Shown here: in pieces, positions 37,199 through 45,351 of the stretch
How positions within the stretch are numbered: position 1 is the first letter of the stretch
Layout: each line of letters opens with the position of its first letter
NCBI GenBank assembly: GCA_964571855.1
Contig: CAZNDO010000002.1
Location: forward strand, 310,001-374,000
Origin: CAYYFX01 sp964571855
GTDB taxonomy: Bacteria > ARS69
DNA length: 64,000 nt
Direction of reading: 5' to 3'
The notes under the pieces: generated by a model
What the model saw: only the letters and a program-made list of their open reading frames with translations
Told to the model about the DNA's origin: nothing
Databases searched by the model: none
Position numbers and translations under genes: made by a program

Positions 37199-37780
37199 CT
37201 AGCCCGCGACGGGCGGCTGCGTCCCTTCCTGCGTTCCTTCCTTCGGCCCCTTGGCGACCTTCTTCGCCACGGACGCCTTCGGCGCCAGGAGCATCAGCAT
37301 GAAGCGCCCCTCCATCCGCGGAGGGGACTCCACCATCGCGATGTCCTCCAGCTCGGCGGCCAGGCGGTGCAGCAGGTCGCGTCCGATCTCCGAGTGCGTG
37401 ACCTCGCGGCCCCGGAAGTTCATCGTGACCTTGACCTTGTGCCGCTCCGACAGGAACCGGCGCGCGCTGCGCGCCTTCACCTCGAAGTCGTGCTTCTCGA
37501 TCTTCGGACGGAGCTTCACTTCCTTGAGCTGCTGCTGGTGCTGCCGGCTCTTCGCCTTCCGGTCCTTCTTGTTCTGCTCGTACTTGTACTTCCCGAAGTC
37601 CATGATCCGGCAGACGGGCGGCCGCGACGTGGCCGCGACCTCGACCAGATCCAGACCCTTCTCGCGGGCCAAGGCGCGCGCGCGATCCGTCTCCATGACG
37701 CCCAGCATCGTGCCGTCCTCGTCCACCACGCGGATCGGCGAGATCCGGATGCGCTCGTTGACCCTCAGCTCCTTCTCGAT
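37199..37780 (-). CDS. infC: Translation initiation factor IF-3, probable AUC start
   Basis: 193-residue IF-3 with the N-terminal domain (VNERIRISPIRVVDEDGTML), linker KYKYEQNKKDRKAKSRQH and C-terminal domain (EVKLRPKIEKHDFEVK), plus a short Gly/Thr-rich tail. The only well-placed start is ATC at 37780, five bases after GGAGGGAGGAG; it reads IEKELRVNERI. No ATG, GTG or TTG with a ribosome binding site lies nearby, and in-frame upstream sequence runs into the tRNA-Val gene. A non-standard AUU/AUC start is a known way for IF-3 to regulate itself. Confidence 0.93.
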   Translation of the reverse strand: MEKELRVNERIRISPIRVVDEDGTMLGVMETDRARALAREKGLDLVEVAATSRPPVCRIMDFGKYKYEQNKKDRKAKSRQHQQQLKEVKLRPKIEKHDFEVKARSARRFLSERHKVKVTMNFRGREVTHSEIGRDLLHRLAAELEDIAMVESPPRMEGRFMLMLLAPKASVAKKVAKGPKEGTQEGTQPPVAG

Positions 37781-37857
37781 GGGCTCCTCCCTCCGTGGAA
37801 TTCCCGCCGGAACCGCCCGGCGGACGGCCGCCCCCGGACGGGCGCGGCTGCGGGGGA

Positions 37858-37934
37858 TGGTGGGCGATACTGGACTTGAACCAGTGACCTCCTGCATGTC
37901 AAGCAGGCACTCTAGCCAGCTGAGCTAATCGCCC
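37858..37934 (-). tRNA. tRNA-Val (anticodon GAC)
   Basis: 77-nt tRNA on the minus strand. Acceptor stem GGGCGAT/ATCGCCC, D arm GCTCAGCTGGCTAGAGT, anticodon stem CCTGC/GCAGG around the loop TTGACAT (anticodon GAC, reading GUC and GUU), T arm with GGTTCAAGTCC. The CCA end is encoded (37858-37860). infC begins 77 nt downstream with no clear promoter between, so the two are probably co-transcribed. Confidence 0.97.
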
Positions 37935-37982
37935 CCGTTCCCTCCCCGGCCCGGCCGCCCGCGCAGGACGACCGGAGCCGGG

Positions 37983-38013
37983 AAAATACGTGTCCCCCGA
38001 GACGCCGCGTCAA
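37983..38013 (-). promoter_or_regulatory. Putative promoter for tRNA-Val and infC
   Basis: Minus strand TTGACG (38008-38013) and TATTTT (37983-37988) separated by 19 nt, in the 95-nt gap between rpsA and tRNA-Val. The A+T-rich -10 stands out in this G+C-rich context, but the spacer is longer than ideal. The transcript would carry a ~40-nt leader before the tRNA. Confidence 0.42.
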
Positions 38014-38029
38014 GGGGTTTCGGCCCGGA

Positions 38030-39901
38030 CTACGCCGACTCCTCGCTGAGCGAGCGCTCGATCTCCTCGAAGGCCGAGTCGTCCGGGTCCGCGCTGCGGC
38101 CGGCCGGGGAGCTGTCCCCCTCCGCCGCGCTCGCCTCCGCCCTCGCCCGGCGCTCCGCGGCCTTCCTCTGGATCTCGGCGCGGAACGTCATATCGTCCTC
38201 CTCGTCCAGCGTGGCGAGGTGGTCCTTCAGCGAGAGCACGATCCGGCGCTGCTGCTGGTCCAGGCTGATCACCCGCAGCGGCAACTCGTCCCGCTCGGAG
38301 AACAGGTCCCCCGGCGTGGCGATGTTGTCGAAGCCCAGGTGCGAGATCGGGACGAAGCCCTCGAGGTCGTGCTCCAGGTCCACGACCACGCCGCGATCCA
38401 GCACGCGGCTGATCGTGCCCTTGGCGGACACGCCCGGCTGGAAGCGCTCGGACAGCTCCAGCCACGGGTCGTCCTTCACCTGCTTCAGGCCCAGCGAGAT
38501 GCGCCGCGCCTCCTTGTCGATGTTCAGGATGACGACGTCCACGTCGTCGCCCTTCTTCACCACCTCGGAGGGATGGCGGATGCGCTTCGTCCAGGACATG
38601 TCGCTGATGTGGACCAGGCCGTCGATCCCCTCCTCCAGCTCCACGAAGGCGCCGAAGTTGGTGAGGTTCCGGACCTTGCCCGAGAACCGGGAGCCCACCG
38701 GGTACTTGTCGTCCAGCGTGAGCCACGGATCCGGCTCCACCTGCTTGAGGCCGAGCGAGATCTTCTCGTTCTCCGGGTCCACCTTCAGCACGACCGCGTC
38801 GATCACGTCGCCGATGGACAGGATCTTCGCCGGGTGCCGCACGTGCCGCGTCCAGCTCATCTCGGACACGTGGATGAGGCCCTCCACGCCCTTCTCGAGC
38901 TCCACGAACGCGCCGTAGTCCGTGATGGACACGACGCGGCCGCGCACGCGCGTGTTGACCGGGTACTTCTTCTCGACGTTCTCCCAGGGATACGCGTCGA
39001 GCTGCTTGAGGCCGAGCGAGATGCGCTCCCGCTCCTTGTCGAACTCCAGCACCTTCACCTTGATCGTGTCGCCGATCTGGACCACCTCGGACGGGTGGCT
39101 CACGCGGCCCCACGACATGTCGGTGATGTGCAGCAGGCCGTCGATGCCGCCGAGGTCCACGAAGGCGCCGAAGTCGGTGATGTTCTTCACCTGCCCCTCG
39201 CGGATCTGGCCCTTCTCCAGCTCCTTGATGAGCTTGCCCCGCTTGACCGCGCGCTCCTCCTCGAGGACGACGCGGCGCGACACCACGATGTTGCGGCGGC
39301 GCTTGTTCAGCTTGATCACCCGGAACTCGAGAGTCTGGCCGAGGAGGTCGTCCAGGTTCGGGACGCGGCGCAGCGCCACCTGGGACCCGGGCAGGAACGC
39401 GTCCACGCCGAACAGGTCCACCACCACGCCGCCCTTGATGCGGCGGCCCAGGCGCCCGCGCACGACCTCCTGGTTGTCGTACGCCTCCTTGATCTTGTTC
39501 CACACGCGCAGGAAGTCCGCGCGCTGCTTGGACAGCACGACGAGACCGTCCTGGTTCTCCATCCGCTCCAGGTAGACCTCCACCTGGTCCCCGGGCTTGA
39601 TGGCGGCGGGGTCGGAGAACTCCGCGAGCGGGATGATGCCCTCGGACTTGAAGCCGATGTCGACGAGAACGTCCTTCTCGCCGACCTCGAGCACCTTGCC
39701 GTGCACGATCTGGCCCTCGTCGAGGTCCCCCAGCGTCTCCTCGTAGAGACTCAGCAGCTCCTTCACCTCGGGCGACTCGAGGTCCAGGTCCTCCTCGTCG
39801 GCGAGGTTCACGAAGCGCGGGGGCTCGGGAGCCCGCTTCGGCTTCACGTCGTCCAGGTCCATCTCCGTGTCGTTCGATTCCATCATCTGTCGGGTTTCCA
39901 T
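38030..39901 (-). CDS. rpsA: 30S ribosomal protein S1
   Basis: 623-residue S1, which helps mRNA bind the ribosome. Six S1 (OB-fold) domains are visible in succession, the central ones with near-repeated motifs such as NITDFGAFVDLGGIDGLLHI, SITDYGAFVELEKGVEGLIH and NLTNFGAFVELEEGIDGLVH. The C-terminal ~60 residues are acidic and Ser/Ala-rich. The ATG at 39901 has GAGAGGAAGGG upstream; an in-frame start at 39961 is less likely. Confidence 0.95.
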   Translation of the reverse strand: METRQMMESNDTEMDLDDVKPKRAPEPPRFVNLADEEDLDLESPEVKELLSLYEETLGDLDEGQIVHGKVLEVGEKDVLVDIGFKSEGIIPLAEFSDPAAIKPGDQVEVYLERMENQDGLVVLSKQRADFLRVWNKIKEAYDNQEVVRGRLGRRIKGGVVVDLFGVDAFLPGSQVALRRVPNLDDLLGQTLEFRVIKLNKRRRNIVVSRRVVLEEERAVKRGKLIKELEKGQIREGQVKNITDFGAFVDLGGIDGLLHITDMSWGRVSHPSEVVQIGDTIKVKVLEFDKERERISLGLKQLDAYPWENVEKKYPVNTRVRGRVVSITDYGAFVELEKGVEGLIHVSEMSWTRHVRHPAKILSIGDVIDAVVLKVDPENEKISLGLKQVEPDPWLTLDDKYPVGSRFSGKVRNLTNFGAFVELEEGIDGLVHISDMSWTKRIRHPSEVVKKGDDVDVVILNIDKEARRISLGLKQVKDDPWLELSERFQPGVSAKGTISRVLDRGVVVDLEHDLEGFVPISHLGFDNIATPGDLFSERDELPLRVISLDQQQRRIVLSLKDHLATLDEEDDMTFRAEIQRKAAERRARAEASAAEGDSSPAGRSADPDDSAFEEIERSLSEESA

Positions 39902-39932
39902 CCCTTCCTCTCGAATTCGGAGCGCTTGGGCC

Positions 39933-40643
39933 TCATCGGCCGGGCGATCCGTCTCCTGCACGGGCGACGCCTTCCTTCAGCCGCCGGACCTCACAGAGGA
40001 TGGTCTCGGCGATCCGGCGGGCATGGGCCCCCCGGTCCGAAGCGGACGGGTCCTCCTGCGGGAGCACGAGCGGGCGGCCGAACACCACCCGCATGTGGCC
40101 CCGGCGGAACAGGTTCCGCCACGGGGACGCCGTCCCTTGCACGTACGCGGGGATCACCGGCACGGGCCGGCGTCCCAGCAGCACCCCGATGCCCGGCTTC
40201 GCGCGGCCGAGCTCCCCGTTCCTCGACCTCGTCCCTTCCGGGAAGAGGACCAGGGCGTGGCCGCGATCGAGGAACGCGGCCAGCGTGTCCAGCGTGTCGC
40301 GCGACAGGCGGGACCGGTCGATCGGCATCGCGTGCAGCGAGCGGATCAGCGGCCCCAGCACCGGCACCGCGAACAACTCCTGCTTCGCGACGAAGCCCGC
40401 CTCGCGCCGGAGCGCACTGCCCACCAGCGGCGGGTCCAGGTTGCTCACGTGGTTGCAGGCCACGATGATCGGCCCGCTCCGCGGGACGTTCTCGAGGCCC
40501 TCCGCGCGGAAGCCCCACAGGAGCCGCGCGAGGCCTGCCGCCGCGGCGCTGCAGAAGCCGAACCAGGGGCTCAAGCCCCGGCCGTCTCTTCGATTCGCCC
40601 GCCCGGATCGCGTCCTCGGTTTCCCGTCATGCCGACCGGGCAT
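39933..40643 (-). CDS. plsC: 1-acyl-sn-glycerol-3-phosphate acyltransferase
   Basis: 236-residue PlsC-family acyltransferase that makes phosphatidic acid. The catalytic His-x4-Asp is in CNHVSNLDPP, the glycerophosphate-binding motif in LFPEGTRSRNGELG, and a later motif in PVIPAYVQGT. A hydrophobic N-terminal stretch should attach it to the membrane. It is placed between cmk and rpsA, as in many bacteria. The start is uncertain: no strong ribosome binding site precedes the ATG. Confidence 0.9.
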   Translation of the reverse strand: MPGRHDGKPRTRSGRANRRDGRGLSPWFGFCSAAAAGLARLLWGFRAEGLENVPRSGPIIVACNHVSNLDPPLVGSALRREAGFVAKQELFAVPVLGPLIRSLHAMPIDRSRLSRDTLDTLAAFLDRGHALVLFPEGTRSRNGELGRAKPGIGVLLGRRPVPVIPAYVQGTASPWRNLFRRGHMRVVFGRPLVLPQEDPSASDRGAHARRIAETILCEVRRLKEGVARAGDGSPGR

Positions 40644-40670
40644 CTTACATGACCCGGGCGGCCGCGGGAA

Positions 40671-40689
40671 GGGGGCTTCTCCCGCCCCC
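40671..40689 (-). other. Hairpin between cmk and plsC
   Basis: GGGGGC/GCCCCC 6-bp stem with a 7-nt loop in the 61-nt gap after cmk. No T-run follows, so it is only a weak terminator or processing-site candidate. Confidence 0.2.
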
Positions 40690-40704
40690 GGGCCGGCGCG
40701 CGCG

Positions 40705-41376
40705 TCAGGGGCGGCCCTGCCGCGCGACCACGTGGGCGACGATGGCTTCCACGGCCTCCGCGATCGTCAGGCCCGTGGTATCCAGCGGGATGGCATCCTC
40801 GGCCGGGCGGAGCGGGCTGTCCTCGCGGGACGAGTCCAGGGCGTCGCGGCGGCGGATCTCCTCCGACAGGGCCGGCTCGTCCGGCGCCGCCGGACCCATC
40901 TCCGCCCGGCGCCGGCGCGCCCGCTCGGCGAGGGAGGCGACCAGGAAGATCTTCACGGGCGCGTCCGGGAACACCACCGTCCCGATGTCCCGGCCTTCCA
41001 CGACGCAGGGGCCGGCCTCCGCGGATTCCCGCTGCAGGCGCACCATCTCGCGCCGGACGGCCGGCACCCGCGCGACCAGCGACACGGCGGCCGTCACCTC
41101 CGGCGCCCGCAGGCGATCGGTCACGTCCTCCCCGTCCAGGAGCAGCCGGTCGCCGGCGAAGGTCAGGCGCACGCGGCCCGCCAGCGCGCCGACGGCAGCC
41201 TCGTCCGCCGGATCCACGCCCTCGTCCAGCACCTTGCGCGTGATCGCGCGGTACATCGCGCCCGTGTCCAGGTACCGGAAGCCGAGCCGCTCGGCCGCCC
41301 GCCGCGCGGTCGTGCTCTTGCCGGACGCGGCCGGTCCGTCGATGGCCACCACGAAGGGCGCGGGCTGCCCGCTCAT
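40705..41376 (-). CDS. cmk: Cytidylate kinase
   Basis: 223-residue nucleoside monophosphate kinase that phosphorylates CMP and dCMP. The P-loop is DGPAASGKSTTAR, followed by YLDTGAMYRAIT, GRDIGTVVFPDA and the late RRRDALDSSREDSPLRPAEDA region. The ATG overlaps the aroA stop (ATGA). The aroA-cmk-rpsA order is widely conserved. Confidence 0.95.
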   Translation of the reverse strand: MSGQPAPFVVAIDGPAASGKSTTARRAAERLGFRYLDTGAMYRAITRKVLDEGVDPADEAAVGALAGRVRLTFAGDRLLLDGEDVTDRLRAPEVTAAVSLVARVPAVRREMVRLQRESAEAGPCVVEGRDIGTVVFPDAPVKIFLVASLAERARRRRAEMGPAAPDEPALSEEIRRRDALDSSREDSPLRPAEDAIPLDTTGLTIAEAVEAIVAHVVARQGRP

Positions 41377-42665
41377 CGCCGCGTTCCCCGGACGAGCCGC
41401 GCGAGGTCCCGGTCGAAGCCGGGGTGCGAGATGCGCATCGCGCGCGCGCCCGACAGGCGCACCGGACCGTGCGCGAGGAGCGCCGCGATCCGGAAGGCCA
41501 TCGCGACCCGGTGGTCGTCGCGCGCGTCCACGCGGCCGCCGCGGAGCACGCCGCCCGCCACTTCCAGACCATCCGGCAGTTCGCGCACGTCCGCGCCGAG
41601 CGCCGCGAGCCCGGCCGCCATCGCCGCGATGCGGTCGGTCTCCTTCACGCGCAGCTCCGCGGCGCCCCGGATCCGGGTTCGCCCGGACGCCGCCCCGGCG
41701 GCGAGCGCCGCGAGCACCGGGATCTCGTCCAGGAGCGCCGGGACCGCCGCGGCGCCGAGCGCGATCCCCCGCAGGCGCCCGGACCGGATCCGGAGATCGC
41801 CGGCCGGCTCGCCGCACCACGTGCGCCGCCGCGTCGCGTCCACCCGCGCGCCCATCCGCGCGAGCGCGCGGTAGAACCCCAGCCGCGTGGGGTTGAGCGC
41901 CACATCCTGGAGGCGGAGATCCGAGCCGGGCAGGGCCGCGGCGGCCGCCGCGAAGAACGCGCCCGCGGACGGGTCGCCCGGCACGCGCCCCACCGGCGCC
42001 CGCAGCCCGCGCGGTCCCGTGCCCTCGAGCCGGACGCCGCCCGGCACCCGCGCGATCCGCGCCCCGAGCGCGCGCAGCATCCGCTCCGTGTGATCCCGCG
42101 AGCGATGCGGCTCCGTCACCGTGACCGCAACGCCGGCGCACAACCCGGCGAGCAGCACGGCCGACTTCACCTGTGCGCTGGCCACGGGGCTGGCCCAGCG
42201 CCCGCCGCGCAGGCGCCCGCCGCGGATCGCGAGCGGCGCGACCAGGCGTCCGCCGCGGCGCCGTCCGTGGACCGCGGCCCCGAGTCGGACGAGCGGCTCC
42301 GCCACCCGGTCCATCGGCCGGCTCCGCAGGGAGGCGTCCCCCGTGAGCCGCGCCGCGAACGGGCAGGCGGCCAGGACGCCCGCAAGGAGCCGCATCGTCG
42401 TGCCGGAGTTCCCGCAGTCCAGCGTCCGGCGCGGTCTCCGGAAGGACCGCACTCCCGCGGACGCCACCCGCCAGCCGGTCCCGTCCCGCCGCACGCGGGC
42501 GCCGAGCGCACGCAGCGCCGCCGCCGTGGACGCCACGTCCGCGCCCGGGTTGAGCCCTTCGAGCAATGTCTCACCACCGGCGATCGCGGCGAAGAGCAAG
42601 GCGCGATGTGACAAGGACTTGTCCCCGGGGAGCTCCAGTTCCCCTTCGATCCGGGGCCGGCCCAC
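41373..42665 (-). CDS. aroA: 3-phosphoshikimate 1-carboxyvinyltransferase (EPSP synthase)
   Basis: 430-residue enzyme of the sixth shikimate step. GDKSLSHRALLFAAIA, LDCGNSGTTMRLLAGVLAA, SAQVKSAVLLAGL and the C-terminal RVKETDRIAAMAAGL and DDHRVAMAF segments are intact. It starts with GTG at 42665, one base after the aroF stop. The neighbouring aroF feeds the same pathway. Confidence 0.95.
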   Translation of the reverse strand: MGRPRIEGELELPGDKSLSHRALLFAAIAGGETLLEGLNPGADVASTAAALRALGARVRRDGTGWRVASAGVRSFRRPRRTLDCGNSGTTMRLLAGVLAACPFAARLTGDASLRSRPMDRVAEPLVRLGAAVHGRRRGGRLVAPLAIRGGRLRGGRWASPVASAQVKSAVLLAGLCAGVAVTVTEPHRSRDHTERMLRALGARIARVPGGVRLEGTGPRGLRAPVGRVPGDPSAGAFFAAAAAALPGSDLRLQDVALNPTRLGFYRALARMGARVDATRRRTWCGEPAGDLRIRSGRLRGIALGAAAVPALLDEIPVLAALAAGAASGRTRIRGAAELRVKETDRIAAMAAGLAALGADVRELPDGLEVAGGVLRGGRVDARDDHRVAMAFRIAALLAHGPVRLSGARAMRISHPGFDRDLARLVRGTRR

Positions 42666-42666
42666 G

Positions 42667-43692
42667 TCAGACGGTCCGGCCGACGGCGCGCGCCACCTTG
42701 CGCATCCCGGCCATCGCGTCCGCGAACCGCGCGGGCTTCAGCGACTGCTTCCCGTCGGAGAACGCGGTCTCGGGCGAGTGGTGGACCTCGATCATCACGC
42801 CGTCCGCCCCGGCCGCCACCGCCGCGAGCGCCATGGGCGCCACGAACCGCCAGTCCCCCGTGCCGTGGCTCGGGTCCGCCACCACCGGGAGGTGCGTGAG
42901 GCTCTGCAGGAGCGGGACCGCGGAGAGGTCCAGCGTGTTGCGCAGCGCGGTGTCGAAGGCGCGAATGCCGCGCTCGCACAGGATCACCTGCTCGTTGCCG
43001 TTCGCCATCACGTACTCCGCGGACATGAGCAGCTCCGCGATGGTGGTCATCATGCCGCGTTTCACGAACACGGGAACGCGCGTCCGCCCCACCTCGCTGA
43101 GCAGGCTGAAGTTCTGCACGTTGCGCGCGCCGATCTGGATCACGTCCGCGTACTCGGCCACCAGGGCCACGTCCCGCGTGTCCATCACCTCGGTGATGAT
43201 GGAGAGCCCGGTGCGCTCCCGCACCTCGGCGAGGATCTGCAGGCCTTCCTTCCCCAGCCCCTGGAACGAGTACGGCGACGTGCGCGGCTTGAAGGCGCCC
43301 CCGCGGAACACCGCCGCCCCCGCCTTCGCCACCGCGTCCCCGATCTCGAAGCACTGCGGGCGCGTCTCCACGGAGCACGGCCCGGCCATCACCACGACCT
43401 TCTTCCCGCCGATCACCGGCGCGCCCGCGTGCCGGCCCAGGCGGATCTCGGTCTTCCGCTCCCGGTAGTCCCGGCTGGCCAGCTTGTACGGCTTGCGCGT
43501 GGCCACGACGCGCTCCACGCCGGGAAGCGCCTCCAGCTGCGCGCTGCGCAGCAGCTCCTCGTCGCCCTCGAGGCTGACGATGGTCCGCTCCGCGCTCTCG
43601 GCCACGTGCACGGCGATGCCCAGGCTCTCGAGGCGCTCCCGGAGGGACTGCACGTCCGCCGCGCCGATGCCCGGCGTGAGGAGGAGGATCAC
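42667..43692 (-). CDS. aroF: 3-deoxy-7-phosphoheptulonate (DAHP) synthase, ferredoxin-like-domain type
   Basis: 341-residue first enzyme of the shikimate pathway, joining phosphoenolpyruvate and erythrose 4-phosphate. The N-terminal ~70 residues form an ACT/ferredoxin-like domain, as in the Thermotoga type, where it carries feedback inhibition. The TIM barrel shows MAGPCSVETRPQ, GGAFKPRTSPYSFQGLG, QIGARNVQNFSLL and DPSHGTGDWRFV. It starts with GTG at 43692, overlapping the rluB stop (GTGA). Confidence 0.95.
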   Translation of the reverse strand: MILLLTPGIGAADVQSLRERLESLGIAVHVAESAERTIVSLEGDEELLRSAQLEALPGVERVVATRKPYKLASRDYRERKTEIRLGRHAGAPVIGGKKVVVMAGPCSVETRPQCFEIGDAVAKAGAAVFRGGAFKPRTSPYSFQGLGKEGLQILAEVRERTGLSIITEVMDTRDVALVAEYADVIQIGARNVQNFSLLSEVGRTRVPVFVKRGMMTTIAELLMSAEYVMANGNEQVILCERGIRAFDTALRNTLDLSAVPLLQSLTHLPVVADPSHGTGDWRFVAPMALAAVAAGADGVMIEVHHSPETAFSDGKQSLKPARFADAMAGMRKVARAVGRTV

Positions 43693-44453
43693 GACCCGCC
43701 CTCCGTCCCGCCACCGTCGTCCGCGCCGAGCCCCGCGGCCGCGCGCAGGGCGCGCACCTCGTCGCCGGTCAGCTCCCGCCAGCGACCGGGCGGCAGGTCC
43801 CCCAGCGCCACCGGCCCGAACCGCACGCGCACGAGGCGCGTCACCTCCAGGCCGAACAGCGCCAGCATGCGCCGGATCTGCCGCTTGCGGCCCTCGCGCA
43901 GCGCGACGTCCAGCACCGTGACGTCGCCGCGCCGTTCCGCCACGCGCACGCGCGCCGGCTGCGTGGGCCCGTCGTCCAGCATGACGCCCGCCGCCAGCCG
44001 CTCCGGAACGTCGGCGCCCACGGGTCCTTCCACTTCGACGCGGTAGTGCTTGTCCACCTTGAAGCGCGGATGCGCCAGCCGGAAGGCCAGGTCGCCGTCG
44101 TTCGTGAGCAGGAGCAGTCCCTCGCTGCGGTAGTCCAGCCGGCCCACCGGGAACACGCGTCCCGGCGCGTCCCCCGTGAGGTCCGACACCGTGCGCCGCC
44201 CGCGCGCGTCGCGCGCGGCGACCAGCACGTCCACCGGCTTGTGCAGCAGGATGGTGTGGGTGGCGGCGGCGGGACGGACCGGCGTGCCGTCGAGGCGCAC
44301 CTCGTCCGCCGCGGGATCCACCCGCGCGCCCGGCCCGTTCGGCGGCGCGCCGTTCACGAGGATCCGCCCGGAGCGGATGAGCTCGTCGCAGCGCCTGCGC
44401 GACCCGACCCCGGCCTGCGCGAGGAACCTATTGAGGCGCAGCGGCTCCGCCAT
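43689..44453 (-). CDS. rluB: 23S rRNA pseudouridine synthase (RluB/RsuA family)
   Basis: 254-residue RNA-modifying enzyme. An N-terminal S4 RNA-binding domain (LNRFLAQAGVGSRRRCDELI) precedes the catalytic domain with the active-site Asp in FPVGRLDYRSEGLLLLTNDG. The family acts on large or small subunit rRNA; RluB-type is favoured by the scpA-scpB-rluB neighbourhood. Its start lies 26 nt inside the end of scpB. Confidence 0.9.
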   Translation of the reverse strand: MAEPLRLNRFLAQAGVGSRRRCDELIRSGRILVNGAPPNGPGARVDPAADEVRLDGTPVRPAAATHTILLHKPVDVLVAARDARGRRTVSDLTGDAPGRVFPVGRLDYRSEGLLLLTNDGDLAFRLAHPRFKVDKHYRVEVEGPVGADVPERLAAGVMLDDGPTQPARVRVAERRGDVTVLDVALREGRKRQIRRMLALFGLEVTRLVRVRFGPVALGDLPPGRWRELTGDEVRALRAAAGLGADDGGGTEGGS

Positions 44454-45351
44454 CCTCGTCCGACTCCTCCCCGGAGTGAGACTCGTCCTCCACGGCGAGC
44501 GCGTCCTCCTCCTGCCAGCGGCTGGCCACCACCTGCGCGGCCGTCAGCTCGGGCCGCGGCGTCTGCGCCTCCACCTCCTCCTCGTCGGCGGGGTGCTTGC
44601 GCGTGTCCCCGGCGAGGAGCGCGGCCAGCTCGTCCGTCCGCGGGAGATCCGTGAGCGCGTGCAGGCCGAAGTGCCCGAGGAACTCCCGCGTGGTGCCGTA
44701 CAGCAGCGGGCGCCCCGGCGCCTCGGCGCGCCCCGCGATGCGCACGAGGCTCCGCTCCATGAGGTGGCGGATCACGCCGTCGGACGCGCTGACGCCGCGG
44801 ATGGCGTCCACCTCCGCGCGCGTCACCGGCTGCTTGAACGCCACGATGGCCAGCGTCTCCAGCGCGGCGCGCGACAGCTTCGACGCGGTCTTCTCCTTGT
44901 GCAGCCGGCCGAGCATCTCCGCGTGCTCCGGCGTGGTCACGAGCTGGAACCCGCCCGCGATCGGCACGACCCGGAACGAGCGCCGGTGCTCGCCGTAGAA
45001 GACGTTCAGCCGGTCGATGGCCTCCAGCACCTCGCCCTTGCGCACGCCGAGAAGTTGCGCGAGGCGCATGGGCGTGAGCGGCTCCTCGCAGGAGAAGAGC
45101 AGCGCCTCCAGCGAGGTCTCCATCGGCGCCGCCCCCGCCGGCGGGTCCCCGGCCGCGGTGACCTCCGCGGCCGGGGAGACCGCCGGGTCCTCCGTCGCGT
45201 CGACGGACCCCTTCTCCTCGCCGGACTCCGCGGCGTCGCCGGTCCCGGCCGCCGCGCTCTCCCCCGCCTCGTCCGGCGCGGCGGTCCCGTCCGCCGCGGT
45301 CACGTCCCGGGCTTCCTCGGTGTCCGTGTCAGGTCGCATCGGCGCTCGCAT
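44428..45351 (-). CDS. scpB: Segregation and condensation protein B
   Basis: 307 residues. The first ~75 are a low-complexity Ala/Glu/Asp-rich extension not found in most ScpB proteins; the winged-helix pair begins at METSLEALLFSCEEPLTP. KLSRAALETLAIVAFKQPVTRAEVDAIRGV and LYGTTREFLGHFGLHALTDLP are typical. A second acidic tail follows. ATG at 45351 or 45339 could be the start. With ScpA it forms the kleisin part of the SMC complex. Confidence 0.93.
   Translation of the reverse strand: MRAPMRPDTDTEEARDVTAADGTAAPDEAGESAAAGTGDAAESGEEKGSVDATEDPAVSPAAEVTAAGDPPAGAAPMETSLEALLFSCEEPLTPMRLAQLLGVRKGEVLEAIDRLNVFYGEHRRSFRVVPIAGGFQLVTTPEHAEMLGRLHKEKTASKLSRAALETLAIVAFKQPVTRAEVDAIRGVSASDGVIRHLMERSLVRIAGRAEAPGRPLLYGTTREFLGHFGLHALTDLPRTDELAALLAGDTRKHPADEEEVEAQTPRPELTAAQVVASRWQEEDALAVEDESHSGEESDEDGGAAAPQ

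Noticed and set aside
37093..37302. Small plus-strand frame as a possible displaced rpmI
   Set aside because: Its product is Pro/Ser/Ala-rich and lacks the basic L35 signature.
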